A stretch of 39,620 bases of DNA from Acidobacteriota bacterium (GTDB lineage Bacteria; Acidobacteriota; Terriglobia; Bryobacterales; Bryobacteraceae), in contig VFZY01000036.1 in NCBI GenBank assembly GCA_016870915.1, positions 1 through 39,620 of the forward strand, written 5' to 3'. The notes under the pieces were generated by a model. The model saw only the letters and a list, made by a program, of their open reading frames with translations. It was not told the origin of the DNA and searched no databases. Every line of letters begins with the position of its first letter. The first letter of the stretch is position 1. Both the position numbers and the translations under genes were made by a program. Below, in pieces: positions 25,959 to 33,899 of this stretch.

Positions 25959-26375
25959 TCACGTGGACCGGGAGGCCAGTTTGGCTTGAAGACGGGTCGC
26001 AAAGCGCGCGATATGGACAATGAAGCGCTCGTGAGTACCTTCGGCGACCTGCTCTTTTTCGTCGAACGCGGCCACCCGGAACCGGAGGCGGCGATCGTCC
26101 ACACCGGTCAACTCGGTGCGGAACGTCACCCGCATCCCCAAAGGAGTAGCCGCCAGGTGCTTGATGTCCACATGCGTGCCCACGGTGTCGAACCCGTCCT
26201 CCAGATACGGCTTCACCGAGTTCCGGCACGTCATCTCCGTCAGCATGATCAGATACGGCGTTCCGAGCACCCGCGCCGTGTCCAATCCCAGGAAATCCAC
26301 AGCGATTTCCGGGGTCACCAGCGTGTTATATTCCCCCTTGATTCCAGGGGTGAGTGGATTGGTCGATTCCGGCAA
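25959..26375 (-). CDS. Hot-dog-fold thioesterase, fluoroacetyl-CoA thioesterase (FlK)-like
   Basis: 138 residues when started at TTG 26375, which has AAGGAG four bases upstream and begins just before the family N-terminus (LTPGIKGEYN). The frame is open to 26516, but the extra residues (GRRRGRPVLGSAAARS and so on) look non-coding. The FlK-type triad is visible: Thr in VLGTPYLIML, Glu in LTEMTC, and His in VDIKHLAATPLGMRV. THERFIVHIARFATRL is the typical last strand. Family members hydrolyse small acyl-CoAs; general bacterial copies likely clear unwanted acyl-CoAs. It diverges from the LolA-like gene with an 88-base gap. Confidence 0.82.
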   Translation of the reverse strand: MPESTNPLTPGIKGEYNTLVTPEIAVDFLGLDTARVLGTPYLIMLTEMTCRNSVKPYLEDGFDTVGTHVDIKHLAATPLGMRVTFRTELTGVDDRRLRFRVAAFDEKEQVAEGTHERFIVHIARFATRLQAKLASRST

Positions 26376-26463
26376 GCGGCTCCTTGCTGCGGCGCTTCCC
26401 AAAACCGGGCGGCCGCGTCTTCTCCCTGTGGTAACATAATGATGACGACCGAGTAAACCCGGA

Positions 26464-27213
26464 ATGACGAAATTCCCCGTTGTGGATCGCATTGTGACAG
26501 GTGTCGCCGCTGCCATTCTGGGCGCTCAGTGCGTGCTTTGGGCGGAACCGGCCTCCACGCCCGACCCCTCGCAGGCCCTGATTGACCGGTACCTTGCCGC
26601 CAGCGCCAGCCAGCGCGAGGCATTAAAAGCCGTCTCCATGGACGTCGAAATCGACGCCGCCCTCCCTAAACTGAAGAAAGAAGGCAAGATGTACGCCCTC
26701 AAGTACATCTCGCGCCTGGGCCGAATCACCTACGACGCTGTCCGTTTTGTGGGTGACAACACAGTGAAAAAAGAGGTCATTGCCCGCTTCCTCCAGGCCG
26801 AAACACAGGCTACGGACGGCGCAGCCCTCGCTCTCACCCCGCAGAACTACCGCTTCAAGTTCAAGGAAACGGCCGACCGCGAGGGCCGCCGGGTTCATAT
26901 CTTTGAAGTCACGCCCAGGAAGAAAAAAGTCGGTCTATTCAAGGGTCAATTGTGGCTGGATGAGGCCACCTGCATGCCCATCCGCGAGGCCGGGCGTCTG
27001 GTGAAGAACCCGTCGGTCTTCATCAAACGGGCCGAGTTCATCCGCGACTACGAGATTCGCGACGGGGTGGCCATGCCCAAGGAATGGCGCTCCTTCGCCG
27101 ACACCCGCCTCGTCGGCCGCGCCGAAGTCAACATCCTGTTCAAGAATATCACCCCCGGCGAACGGCCCGAAAAGGAGCCCTCCGCCCACCTGCAGAACCG
27201 CGACGCCCAGTAA
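26464..27213 (+). CDS. LolA-like periplasmic protein (outer-membrane lipoprotein-sorting fold)
   Basis: 249 residues. The N-terminus is hydrophobic (IVTGVAAAILGAQCVLWAEP), consistent with a signal peptide, and residues 40-240 follow the LolA/LolB-like half-barrel pattern: IDRYLAASASQREALKAVSM, then short beta-strand segments such as FKFKETADREGRRVHIFEVTP (abbreviated), GLFKGQLWLDEATCMPIREAGR and AEVNILFKNITPGE. Related acidobacterial proteins are numerous and are not the housekeeping LolA; their cargo is unknown. It converges with tsaB (13-base gap). The ATG has only a weak ribosome site. Confidence 0.7.
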   Translation: MTKFPVVDRIVTGVAAAILGAQCVLWAEPASTPDPSQALIDRYLAASASQREALKAVSMDVEIDAALPKLKKEGKMYALKYISRLGRITYDAVRFVGDNTVKKEVIARFLQAETQATDGAALALTPQNYRFKFKETADREGRRVHIFEVTPRKKKVGLFKGQLWLDEATCMPIREAGRLVKNPSVFIKRAEFIRDYEIRDGVAMPKEWRSFADTRLVGRAEVNILFKNITPGERPEKEPSAHLQNRDAQ

Positions 27214-27226
27214 CCCCCCGGTCACC

Positions 27227-27886
27227 TCAGCCCTGCGTCCACTTGAGGTCCGCATCCGACCGCCGGATGTAGTTGGCTTCCAACGCCTCCGGCCGTCCTG
27301 CCTCCCCCGCCTCCAGCAGCCGCTCCGCGATCACGCCCACCGCCCCCGCCACCGCCCGCGGGCAAACCGTCCTCGGGCCCGGCAGAAACGCCTCAAAAGG
27401 ACCGAAATCCATGCTCAAATACTCTACTTCCGCAGCCGAAATCCCGGCCAGCCACCGCGGCAGCGGACCCACGAACTCCTCGCCCTCCAACTCGATCGCC
27501 GCATTGTAGACCGCGCCGAAAATCTCGCCCCGCCGGGCGTCCATCAGCGCCGCCCGTGTCGGCCGCGACCCAAACGAAGCCAGCGCCGCCAAAGTCGACA
27601 CCCCCACGCATGGCCGCCCCGACGCCTCCGCCAACCCCTTCACCGCCGCCAGCCCCACCCGGACTCCGGTGAACGAACCCGGGCCGCTGGTCGCCGCGAA
27701 CGCGTCCACCGCACCTGCCCGCACGCCGTGCCGGTCCAACAACTCCCGCATGGACCCGAACAGCGTCTCCGAATAGCCATCGGGGCCGTGCATCGCGATC
27801 TCTTCCAGAACTGCCCCGCCCCGAACCAGCGCCAGGCTACCCCACGGTCCGGTCACATCCAACGCCAGTATCAGCCGCTCGCTCAT
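27227..27886 (-). CDS. tsaB: tRNA threonylcarbamoyladenosine biosynthesis protein TsaB
   Basis: A 219-residue protein of the ASKHA fold. TsaB pairs with TsaD (and TsaE) to install t6A37 on ANN-decoding tRNAs. The N-terminus is LILALDVTGPWGSLALVRGG, and the conserved ATSGPGSFTGVRVGLAAVKGLA block near residue 67 marks the TsaB/TsaD family. LMDARRGEIFGAVY follows, as in most TsaB proteins. The C-terminus is short. It is preceded on the same strand, with a one-base gap, by the DUF5060/DUF4038 gene, an unusual partner for a housekeeping gene. Confidence 0.94.
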   Translation of the reverse strand: MSERLILALDVTGPWGSLALVRGGAVLEEIAMHGPDGYSETLFGSMRELLDRHGVRAGAVDAFAATSGPGSFTGVRVGLAAVKGLAEASGRPCVGVSTLAALASFGSRPTRAALMDARRGEIFGAVYNAAIELEGEEFVGPLPRWLAGISAAEVEYLSMDFGPFEAFLPGPRTVCPRAVAGAVGVIAERLLEAGEAGRPEALEANYIRRSDADLKWTQG

Positions 27887-27887
27887 C

Positions 27888-29753
27888 TCACTCCGTCAGC
27901 CGGAAGACTCTGTCCACCGAATAGACCTTCCCGTTCGCATTCATCCCGGTCAACCGCAGGTTCAACACCGCCGGAAACTTGACGGCCACGCTTCGTGGAA
28001 ACTCGAACGTTCCCGACGCTCCCGTCGCCACCACGCGATAGCCCTGCCCGTCCGCCGCCGCCTCCGCCGTCCACAGATACAGCATGGCCCGCGTGGCCCG
28101 GGTTTCGCGTTTCAGTTTCGCGGCAAACGCCGTCGTCCCGCTCATTCGCAACGGATCCGCTGTGGGCGCCCCGATCTCAAACGGCACCCGTGCCGCGGTC
28201 TGCTCCACCTCCTGCACGGGCACCATGCGCGAATCGAAACGGTACGAGTTCAGCATGCCCTGCTTGCGCCCGTCGCGCGACAGGTGCAGCACCCAGTCGT
28301 GCGTGTTGTCCGGAGGCTCGCTGACGAACCGTTCACCCTTCCACTGTTTGTCCTTCGGGCGCACCGCTTCGCCCGTGGCCGGGTTAATCCAGTACACGTC
28401 GTATTCATGCTTTTCCACCAGCACCTCCACCAGGGCCGGTTTCTCCACATACACGATGTACTCCACACCCTCCAGGGCGATGGCCCGCCCGTTGTCCACG
28501 TCGAAGTACGGCTCAAGCTCCCAGTGCCGGGTCTTGGAGAACAGGTCCCACCAGACGGTCATCGCCTTGGCCCCCGGCGACTCCGCGAAGTTCGCGTCCA
28601 CCCCCCGGCTCTCCTCGCCGGCGGTCCCCGTGTTCGAAAACACCGGATACTGGCCGTTCATCGTCGCATGCCACAGACGCCGCCGGAACTCCGCCGGACT
28701 CACCTGATGCGGCTTTCCGCCACCCGCCCCTGAGTCCTCGGACCCGATGCCCAGATTCACAAACGGCGTCTGATACAACTGGTGCTCCACCGAGCCCAAC
28801 GCCACATCGGGCGACCCGTGCGCCACAAAGTTCATCCAGCCATCGCCCAACATCGGCGCCGAACTCTGCGCCGCGTGTGCCGAGGCCGGATGCCGGTACG
28901 CGTCGTATTTTCGCAGCAACGCGCCCACTTCTTTCAAAAGCTCGCGGCCGTTGGTGTAGTCCTCAAAGCGCTCCGCCAGCAGCCATGTCACATTCATCGC
29001 CGTGTACCGTGCGGCCACGTAGCGAACAAAGCGATCGCGATCCTGCCAGGTGGGGAACAGCTTCCGCAGAGCGTCGGCGCCCGCCGCCAGCACCAGGTCC
29101 GCGATGATGCCCTTGTTGTTCAGGTGGATCACTCGCTGGTCCAGTTCCTGAAAGTACGCCGGGTTCGGCTGATCGGGCGCCGCATACGCCTTCGCCGCAT
29201 CGGCGCCATCTCCCACCACGTAACCCCGCATGTGATTGAACTTCTGCGCGGCGCGCGCATCGGCGATCGCTTCGAACGTCTTGCGCGGAATCGTAGCCAG
29301 ACGAAGGCACGTGTCGCCCATCCACAGGTGCGCCTTCAGCACTTCCGTATAAGCCCAATGGTGCACATTGGCCGTCCGGATATGACCCTGGGAGTCCCCG
29401 GCCACAGCCACAACCGTGCCCTGTTTACCCTGAAAACGCGCCACGTTGCTGCTGACACGGTAGGCCCACTCCCCGGGGTCCGTGGGCGCGAACCGGATCA
29501 CAAGCCGCCGGCCTCCATCCCAAAACGCCGGCACAAGATACGTTTTTGCGCGAGGTGACCGTACCTCCGCCTGCAGTTGAACCGTCAGATAAGGATTAGG
29601 ATGATTTTGCGCCTCTGAAGCATCCAACTCGAAGGCGATATCGCACACCTGGTACAGGGCCGGCGCTTGGCACGGGGTCTGCGCGCGCGCGCCAGGCAGG
29701 GCGGCGGCTACAAGAGCGATGAGAAAATAGTAACGACGAACGGAGCTACACAT
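27888..29753 (-). CDS. Exported DUF5060 / DUF4038 glycoside-hydrolase-like protein
   Basis: 621 residues with a signal peptide (YYFLIALVAAALPGARA). A beta-sandwich like DUF5060 comes first (VQLQAEVRSPRAKTYLVPAF and DGGRRLVIRFAPTDPGEWAY). A TIM-barrel of the DUF4038/apiosidase type follows (LWMGDTCLRLATIPRKTFEAIADARAAQKFNHMRGYV, shortened), with WLLAERFEDYTNGRELLKEVG as an acidic-residue region. A C-terminal collagen-binding-type sandwich lies around YFDVDNGRAIALEGVEYIVYVEKPA. Together this suggests a secreted glycosidase acting on plant or bacterial polysaccharide. The ATG at 29753 shares a base with the divergent protease start, and tsaB follows one base after its stop. Confidence 0.8.
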   Translation of the reverse strand: MCSSVRRYYFLIALVAAALPGARAQTPCQAPALYQVCDIAFELDASEAQNHPNPYLTVQLQAEVRSPRAKTYLVPAFWDGGRRLVIRFAPTDPGEWAYRVSSNVARFQGKQGTVVAVAGDSQGHIRTANVHHWAYTEVLKAHLWMGDTCLRLATIPRKTFEAIADARAAQKFNHMRGYVVGDGADAAKAYAAPDQPNPAYFQELDQRVIHLNNKGIIADLVLAAGADALRKLFPTWQDRDRFVRYVAARYTAMNVTWLLAERFEDYTNGRELLKEVGALLRKYDAYRHPASAHAAQSSAPMLGDGWMNFVAHGSPDVALGSVEHQLYQTPFVNLGIGSEDSGAGGGKPHQVSPAEFRRRLWHATMNGQYPVFSNTGTAGEESRGVDANFAESPGAKAMTVWWDLFSKTRHWELEPYFDVDNGRAIALEGVEYIVYVEKPALVEVLVEKHEYDVYWINPATGEAVRPKDKQWKGERFVSEPPDNTHDWVLHLSRDGRKQGMLNSYRFDSRMVPVQEVEQTAARVPFEIGAPTADPLRMSGTTAFAAKLKRETRATRAMLYLWTAEAAADGQGYRVVATGASGTFEFPRSVAVKFPAVLNLRLTGMNANGKVYSVDRVFRLTE

Positions 29754-32242
29754 TGAGGTCCATCCAACTCCTTTTCTATTGTGCGACGATTGCCGGGGCG
29801 CAGAGCAACGCCGTCCCCCAACAGCCGCCCGCCGAGACGCCCAAACCTGATCCCATCACCGAAAAAACCGCCGCCTTCCAGAAACTCCCCGGCTATTTCG
29901 ACCTCTACTGGGACGCCAAGACCGGTAAGCTGTGGCTCGAGATCGCGCGGTTCGGCCAGGAGTTCCTCTACGTCGAATCCCTGCCCGCCGGGCTCGGGTC
30001 AAACGACATCGGGCTTGACCGCGGCCAATTGGGCGCCGATCGTATCGTGCGGTTCGAACGCTCCGGCCCCCGCATCCTGCTGGTTCAGCCGAACTACGAA
30101 TACCGCGCCGTGACTCCGGACGCCGACGAACGCCGCGCCGTCGAGGAGTCCTTCGCCCGCAGCGTGCTGTGGGGCTTTGACATCGCCGCCGAACACGAGG
30201 ACCGCGTGCTCGTCGATGCTTCCGAATTCTTCCTGCGCGACTCCCACGACGTCTCCGGCACGCTCCGCCGCGCCAATCAAGGTACCTTCCGCGTGGACCC
30301 GCGCCGCTCCGCCTTCTTCCTGCCCCGCACCCGCTCCTTCCCCAAGAACACTGAAATCGAAGTAACCCTTACGCTCACCGGCGAGGGCGCCGGCCAGTTC
30401 CTGCGCAGCGTCGCTCCGTCACCGGACTCCATCACCGTCCGCACGCACCATTCCTTTGTCGAACTGCCCGGCCCGGGATACCGCCCGCGCGTGCTCGATC
30501 CACGGGCCGGCTTTTTCGGTATCCGCTACCTCGACTTCGCCACTCCGGTCACCAGTTCCATCCGGAAGCAATTCATCGCCCGCCACCGCCTGAACAAGAA
30601 GGATCCCAAGGCGCCAATCAGCGAACCCGAAAAGCCCATCGTCTACTACCTGGACCGCGGCACTCCCGAACCCATCCGCTCCGCCCTGCTCGATGGCGCC
30701 CGCTGGTGGAACCAGGCCTTCGAGGCCGCCGGTTACCGCGATGCCTTCCGCGTCGAGATGCTGCCGGAAGACGCCGACCCGATGGACGTCCGCTACAACC
30801 TCATCCAGTGGGTGCACCGCTCCACGCGCGGCTGGTCCTATGGCGCCTCCGTCCAGGATCCACGCACCGGCGAGATCATCAAAGGCCATGTCACCCTTGG
30901 GTCCCTGCGCGTGCGCCAGGACTACCTCATCGCCGAAGGCCTCATTTCGCCCCACGAAACCGGCCAGCCGGCCAACCCCGCCCTTCTCGAGATGGCGCTC
31001 GCTCGGCTGCGCCAGCTTTCGGCGCATGAAGTGGGCCACACGCTCGGCATGGCGCACAACTTTGCCGCTTCCAGCCGCGGACGCTCTTCCGTGATGGATT
31101 ATCCGCATCCGCTGGTGAAACTCACCGCGGAAGGCGCCATCGACCTCTCCGACGCCTATGCCAAAGGCATCGCCGATTGGGACAAAGCCGCCATCACCTG
31201 GGCCTACCAGGATTTTCCGCCGGGCGTGAACGAACCGGCCGCACTGAAGAAGATCCTCGACGATGCGCACGCCCGCGGTCTCTACTTTCTCAGCGATGCT
31301 GACGCAAGGGCCGAAGGCGGAGCCCATCCGGCGGCGCATCTTTGGGACAACGGAACCGACGCCGCCGACGAACTCGACCGCGTGCTCAAGGTGCGCGCCA
31401 AGGCCATGTCCCGCATCTCCGAACGAAGCATCCGTGACGATGCCCCCATGGCCAGCCTCGAGGAAGTGCTGGTGCCCGTCTACCTCTCACACCGTTATCA
31501 GGCCGAAGCGGCCGCCAAGGTGGTGGGCGGGCTCGATTATCGCTACGCCGTCAAGGGCGACGGCCAGAAGATCGCTGAGATCGTCACGCCCGAGGCCCAG
31601 CGCAAGGCTCTCAACCTGCTTCTCAAGACCCTGCAGCCGGAGGTGCTCACCATTCCGGAGAACGTGCTGCGTCTCATCCCGCCCCGCGCCTTTGCCAGCG
31701 AGCGAACGCGCGAAACGTTCCCCTCACGCACCGGCCTCACGTTCGATCCGCTGAGCGCCGCCGAGACCGCTGCCCATCACGTTCTGGGGCTGCTGATGCA
31801 CCCCCAGCGCGCCGCCCGGCTGGTTCAGTATCACGCCCGCATGGCGCAGGCGCCCGCCCTGCAGGAGGTGATCGACAAGACCATCGACGCCACCATCAAG
31901 AACCCCGGCCGCGCAGCTCTCGATGGCGAGGTGCGCCGCGTGGTGGATAATGTGGTGCTTTATCACCTGATGTCGCTCGCCTCAAGCAAGCAGGCCCACG
32001 CCCAGGTGCGCGCCGTGGCCATGCAGCGCCTGCGCATGCTGCGCGATTGGCTGATGTCCGCCCAATCCCCCACCAAGGACCCCGATCAGGCCGCACACCT
32101 TGCCTACGCTTACGGCCAGATCAAGAAGTTCCTCGACGATCCGCAGCCGCCCGCCGGCGCCCGCCCCGCCGATCCGCCGCCCGGCCAGCCCATCGGCATG
32201 GCTGATTGCGACCACGGCCAGGTTCCCCGGCCCCCGGGCTGA
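29753..32242 (+). CDS. Zinc-dependent metalloprotease of the DUF5117/DUF5118 type
   Basis: An 829-residue exported protein. The start is TTG at 29753, with GGAG seven bases upstream and no in-frame ATG nearby; it yields a short signal-like N-terminus (MRSIQLLFYCATIAGAQ). The catalytic zinc motif is HEVGHTLGMAH at residues 425-435 (H425, E426, H429, H435), the extended metzincin form. A Met-turn-like SVMDYPHP comes about 20 residues later. DUF5118 and DUF5117 regions occupy the N-terminal half (FQKLPGYFDLYWDAKTGKLW; VESLPAGLGSNDIGLDRGQLG), and an alpha-helical C-terminal domain follows. Such proteases are common in Acidobacteriota and Bacteroidota; substrates are unknown. Confidence 0.9.
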   Translation: MRSIQLLFYCATIAGAQSNAVPQQPPAETPKPDPITEKTAAFQKLPGYFDLYWDAKTGKLWLEIARFGQEFLYVESLPAGLGSNDIGLDRGQLGADRIVRFERSGPRILLVQPNYEYRAVTPDADERRAVEESFARSVLWGFDIAAEHEDRVLVDASEFFLRDSHDVSGTLRRANQGTFRVDPRRSAFFLPRTRSFPKNTEIEVTLTLTGEGAGQFLRSVAPSPDSITVRTHHSFVELPGPGYRPRVLDPRAGFFGIRYLDFATPVTSSIRKQFIARHRLNKKDPKAPISEPEKPIVYYLDRGTPEPIRSALLDGARWWNQAFEAAGYRDAFRVEMLPEDADPMDVRYNLIQWVHRSTRGWSYGASVQDPRTGEIIKGHVTLGSLRVRQDYLIAEGLISPHETGQPANPALLEMALARLRQLSAHEVGHTLGMAHNFAASSRGRSSVMDYPHPLVKLTAEGAIDLSDAYAKGIADWDKAAITWAYQDFPPGVNEPAALKKILDDAHARGLYFLSDADARAEGGAHPAAHLWDNGTDAADELDRVLKVRAKAMSRISERSIRDDAPMASLEEVLVPVYLSHRYQAEAAAKVVGGLDYRYAVKGDGQKIAEIVTPEAQRKALNLLLKTLQPEVLTIPENVLRLIPPRAFASERTRETFPSRTGLTFDPLSAAETAAHHVLGLLMHPQRAARLVQYHARMAQAPALQEVIDKTIDATIKNPGRAALDGEVRRVVDNVVLYHLMSLASSKQAHAQVRAVAMQRLRMLRDWLMSAQSPTKDPDQAAHLAYAYGQIKKFLDDPQPPAGARPADPPPGQPIGMADCDHGQVPRPPG

Positions 32243-32253
32243 GCTAAGCAACG

Positions 32254-32271
32254 GCTGAGCCACGGCTCAGC
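32254..32271. terminator. Compact hairpin between convergent genes
   Basis: GCTGAGCC (32254-32261) and GGCTCAGC (32264-32271) form a perfect 8-bp stem with a two-base loop. A further direct copy of GGCTGAGC lies at 32237-32244. It sits in the 47-base gap between convergent stops, where a bidirectional terminator is expected. There is no T-tract, so it may act mainly as a 3'-end-protecting stem. Confidence 0.45.
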
Positions 32272-32289
32272 AACGGCTGGCCGGCCCCG

Positions 32290-33705
32290 CTAATGGGCCT
32301 CACGTTTGTGCTTCATCAACTGCTCAGCCGTGTCGAATTCGGCCTGGCACGTGCTGCACTTCTTCCGTACGGACCGGGCTCGCGGCGGCTCCGGCTCCAC
32401 GGATCTCACCGCCAGGGTGAGCGTGGTCTCGGTGGCATACCGTCCGCTCGCGTTCTCCCTGTGGAATGACTGGTCCGGGTTCAGCCTGCCGTGCATACGG
32501 AAGCGCCACTTGTCGTTCCAAACCAGGTTCAGATTGTCCAGCGCGAAGTTCTCCAGGATGACGTAGTCGGTATCCGTCGTAAGAATGATGCCAGCCCAGT
32601 GGAAGTTCCAGGCGTCCCTGCCCAGTTCACTGGCCCGCGCCTTTTCGCCGGGATGATTGATCTGCGTAAGGGCCAGGCCCACTTCCACCGGAATCCGCTC
32701 ATTGATGCCCCCTTGATCTTTGGCGCTGTTCTTGTACGTGGTCCAATCGCCGATCACGCCTGTTGCAAGACGGTTGGCGATGGGTTCGCCGCCTTCGGTC
32801 GGTTTCACCAGCCCTCCCAGGCCCAGGTTTGCCACCTCAAGCGAGGAGCCGCGCTGCGAATCCAGCGATCCCATCACCATCTGCGAAGTAACGTGACAGT
32901 CGGAGAGTGTGCTGAAGGGAGCGTCCGGGTTGACCGAACGGTTCTCGGAAGCCTGGGTTCTCTGGAACTGGGCCGCGCGGCCGCGGTCGATCTCGGGATA
33001 GACACGTCCAAGGTGAGTCAGGAAGATCGGCGGCCGTTCCCCGCCCACGTAGCGAAGCCGGATCAGGGAGTTCGCCCTTGCCAGGTCGAGGTTGGCCGCG
33101 CGGACCAGATCCTCCGTGGCATAGAGCTCCTGCGGGCCGCGCACATACATCGTCTCGTCGTCGGAATAGCGCGTCTCCGGGAACGCCGTGGCTTCCACCA
33201 GATGCTTGTAGCGCAGGATGACGCGGCCCTGAGGCTGGGCGGCTGCACGCGCCCGCGGAATCATCATCTTTGATTCCGTTGTCTTGGGCTGAATCCGTGC
33301 CGGCGTCTGCGGACGATAAGGAGCCGGAAAAGCCGGCGCGTGGCCGGGCGTCCTCGGCGCGGCGGCCTGAGGACGGTACACCGGAGGAAACACGGGCGCT
33401 TTCGCCTGCACCGTCGCCACGCCACGCGCAGGTATCTGCTGCGCTTGCGGACGGTAGACCGGCTGCGCTTGCGGACGGTAGACCGGCTGCGCTTGCGGAC
33501 GGTAGACCGGCTGCGCTTGCGGATGGTAGACCGGAGGATACGCCGGCTTCCGCTGCGCCACCGCGGGGCTTGCTGCTTGAGGGCGATACACCGGCGGGGC
33601 GACGGGTTTCGGCTGCACGGCCCCGTTGGGCCGGTAAACCGGCGGAGCCTTGGGAGCCTGCATGCGCGCTGGCCAGCCAGCCGGCACAGGCCGGGGCGGC
33701 TTCAT
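32290..33705 (-). CDS. PPVYRPQ-repeat protein with unrecognised central domain and C-terminal C2H2 zinc finger
   Basis: 471 residues from the ATG at 33705; a GTG at 33729 adds MRRRRLGV and is less likely. Residues 21-134 carry eight copies of a (P)PVYRPQ(A/Q) motif, four of them in perfect 8-residue tandem (57-89). Pro, Gln and Ala dominate. A central globular domain (about 155-410) has no family I recognise; SDCHVTSQMVMGS (Cys270) and NFHWAGIILTTDTDYVILEN (His369) look like a possible Cys-His catalytic pair of a papain-like fold, but this is inference. The last 22 residues are a textbook C-x2-C-x12-H-x4-H finger (C450, C453, H466, H471), rare in bacteria. There is no signal peptide or membrane segment. 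Repeats of this kind occur, as I recall, in large secreted or contractile-injection-associated proteins of myxobacteria and relatives. Confidence 0.7.
   Translation of the reverse strand: MKPPRPVPAGWPARMQAPKAPPVYRPNGAVQPKPVAPPVYRPQAASPAVAQRKPAYPPVYHPQAQPVYRPQAQPVYRPQAQPVYRPQAQQIPARGVATVQAKAPVFPPVYRPQAAAPRTPGHAPAFPAPYRPQTPARIQPKTTESKMMIPRARAAAQPQGRVILRYKHLVEATAFPETRYSDDETMYVRGPQELYATEDLVRAANLDLARANSLIRLRYVGGERPPIFLTHLGRVYPEIDRGRAAQFQRTQASENRSVNPDAPFSTLSDCHVTSQMVMGSLDSQRGSSLEVANLGLGGLVKPTEGGEPIANRLATGVIGDWTTYKNSAKDQGGINERIPVEVGLALTQINHPGEKARASELGRDAWNFHWAGIILTTDTDYVILENFALDNLNLVWNDKWRFRMHGRLNPDQSFHRENASGRYATETTLTLAVRSVEPEPPRARSVRKKCSTCQAEFDTAEQLMKHKREAH
33439..33534. repeat. Four tandem 24-bp units encoding PVY(R/H)PQAQ
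   Basis: The unit CTGCGCTTGCGGACGGTAGA plus CCGG (24 bases) is repeated at 33439-33462, 33463-33486, 33487-33510 and 33511-33534. The first three copies are identical; the fourth differs by one base, turning Arg into His in the protein. Near-identity at the DNA level points to recent unit duplication, so copy number may vary between strains. Confidence 0.9.
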
Positions 33706-33899
33706 GACACCCAGGCGCCGCCGCCGCACCGTATCCGTCTTGCCGACTGTCGCTTAGACATTTGGTGGCTCAAGTCTACCAAAGTCCACCGCCGGCCAAA
33801 AAAGAAAAGGAGCCCGCCCCGGACATTTGACTGCGTCCTGTTTAGGAGACGGAACTCCGTGAAAGATCGTTATTGAAGCAGTGAAGAGAAGGCGCCCGC
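33706..33899. other. Non-coding interval between the repeat protein and the aldolase
   Basis: 194 bases with no credible gene. It holds an inverted repeat TTTGGT (33761-33766)/ACCAAA (33778-33783) and a small stem ACGGA-AC-TCCGT (33849-33860). On the minus strand it also holds a T-rich stretch (complement of 33787-33805) that could end the aldolase transcript. The promoter of the repeat-protein gene should be here, but no clear -10/-35 pair was seen. Confidence 0.4.

Noticed and set aside
33439-33534. CRISPR-like array
   Set aside because: The 24-bp units are directly abutting with no spacers, stay in frame and encode a peptide repeat.
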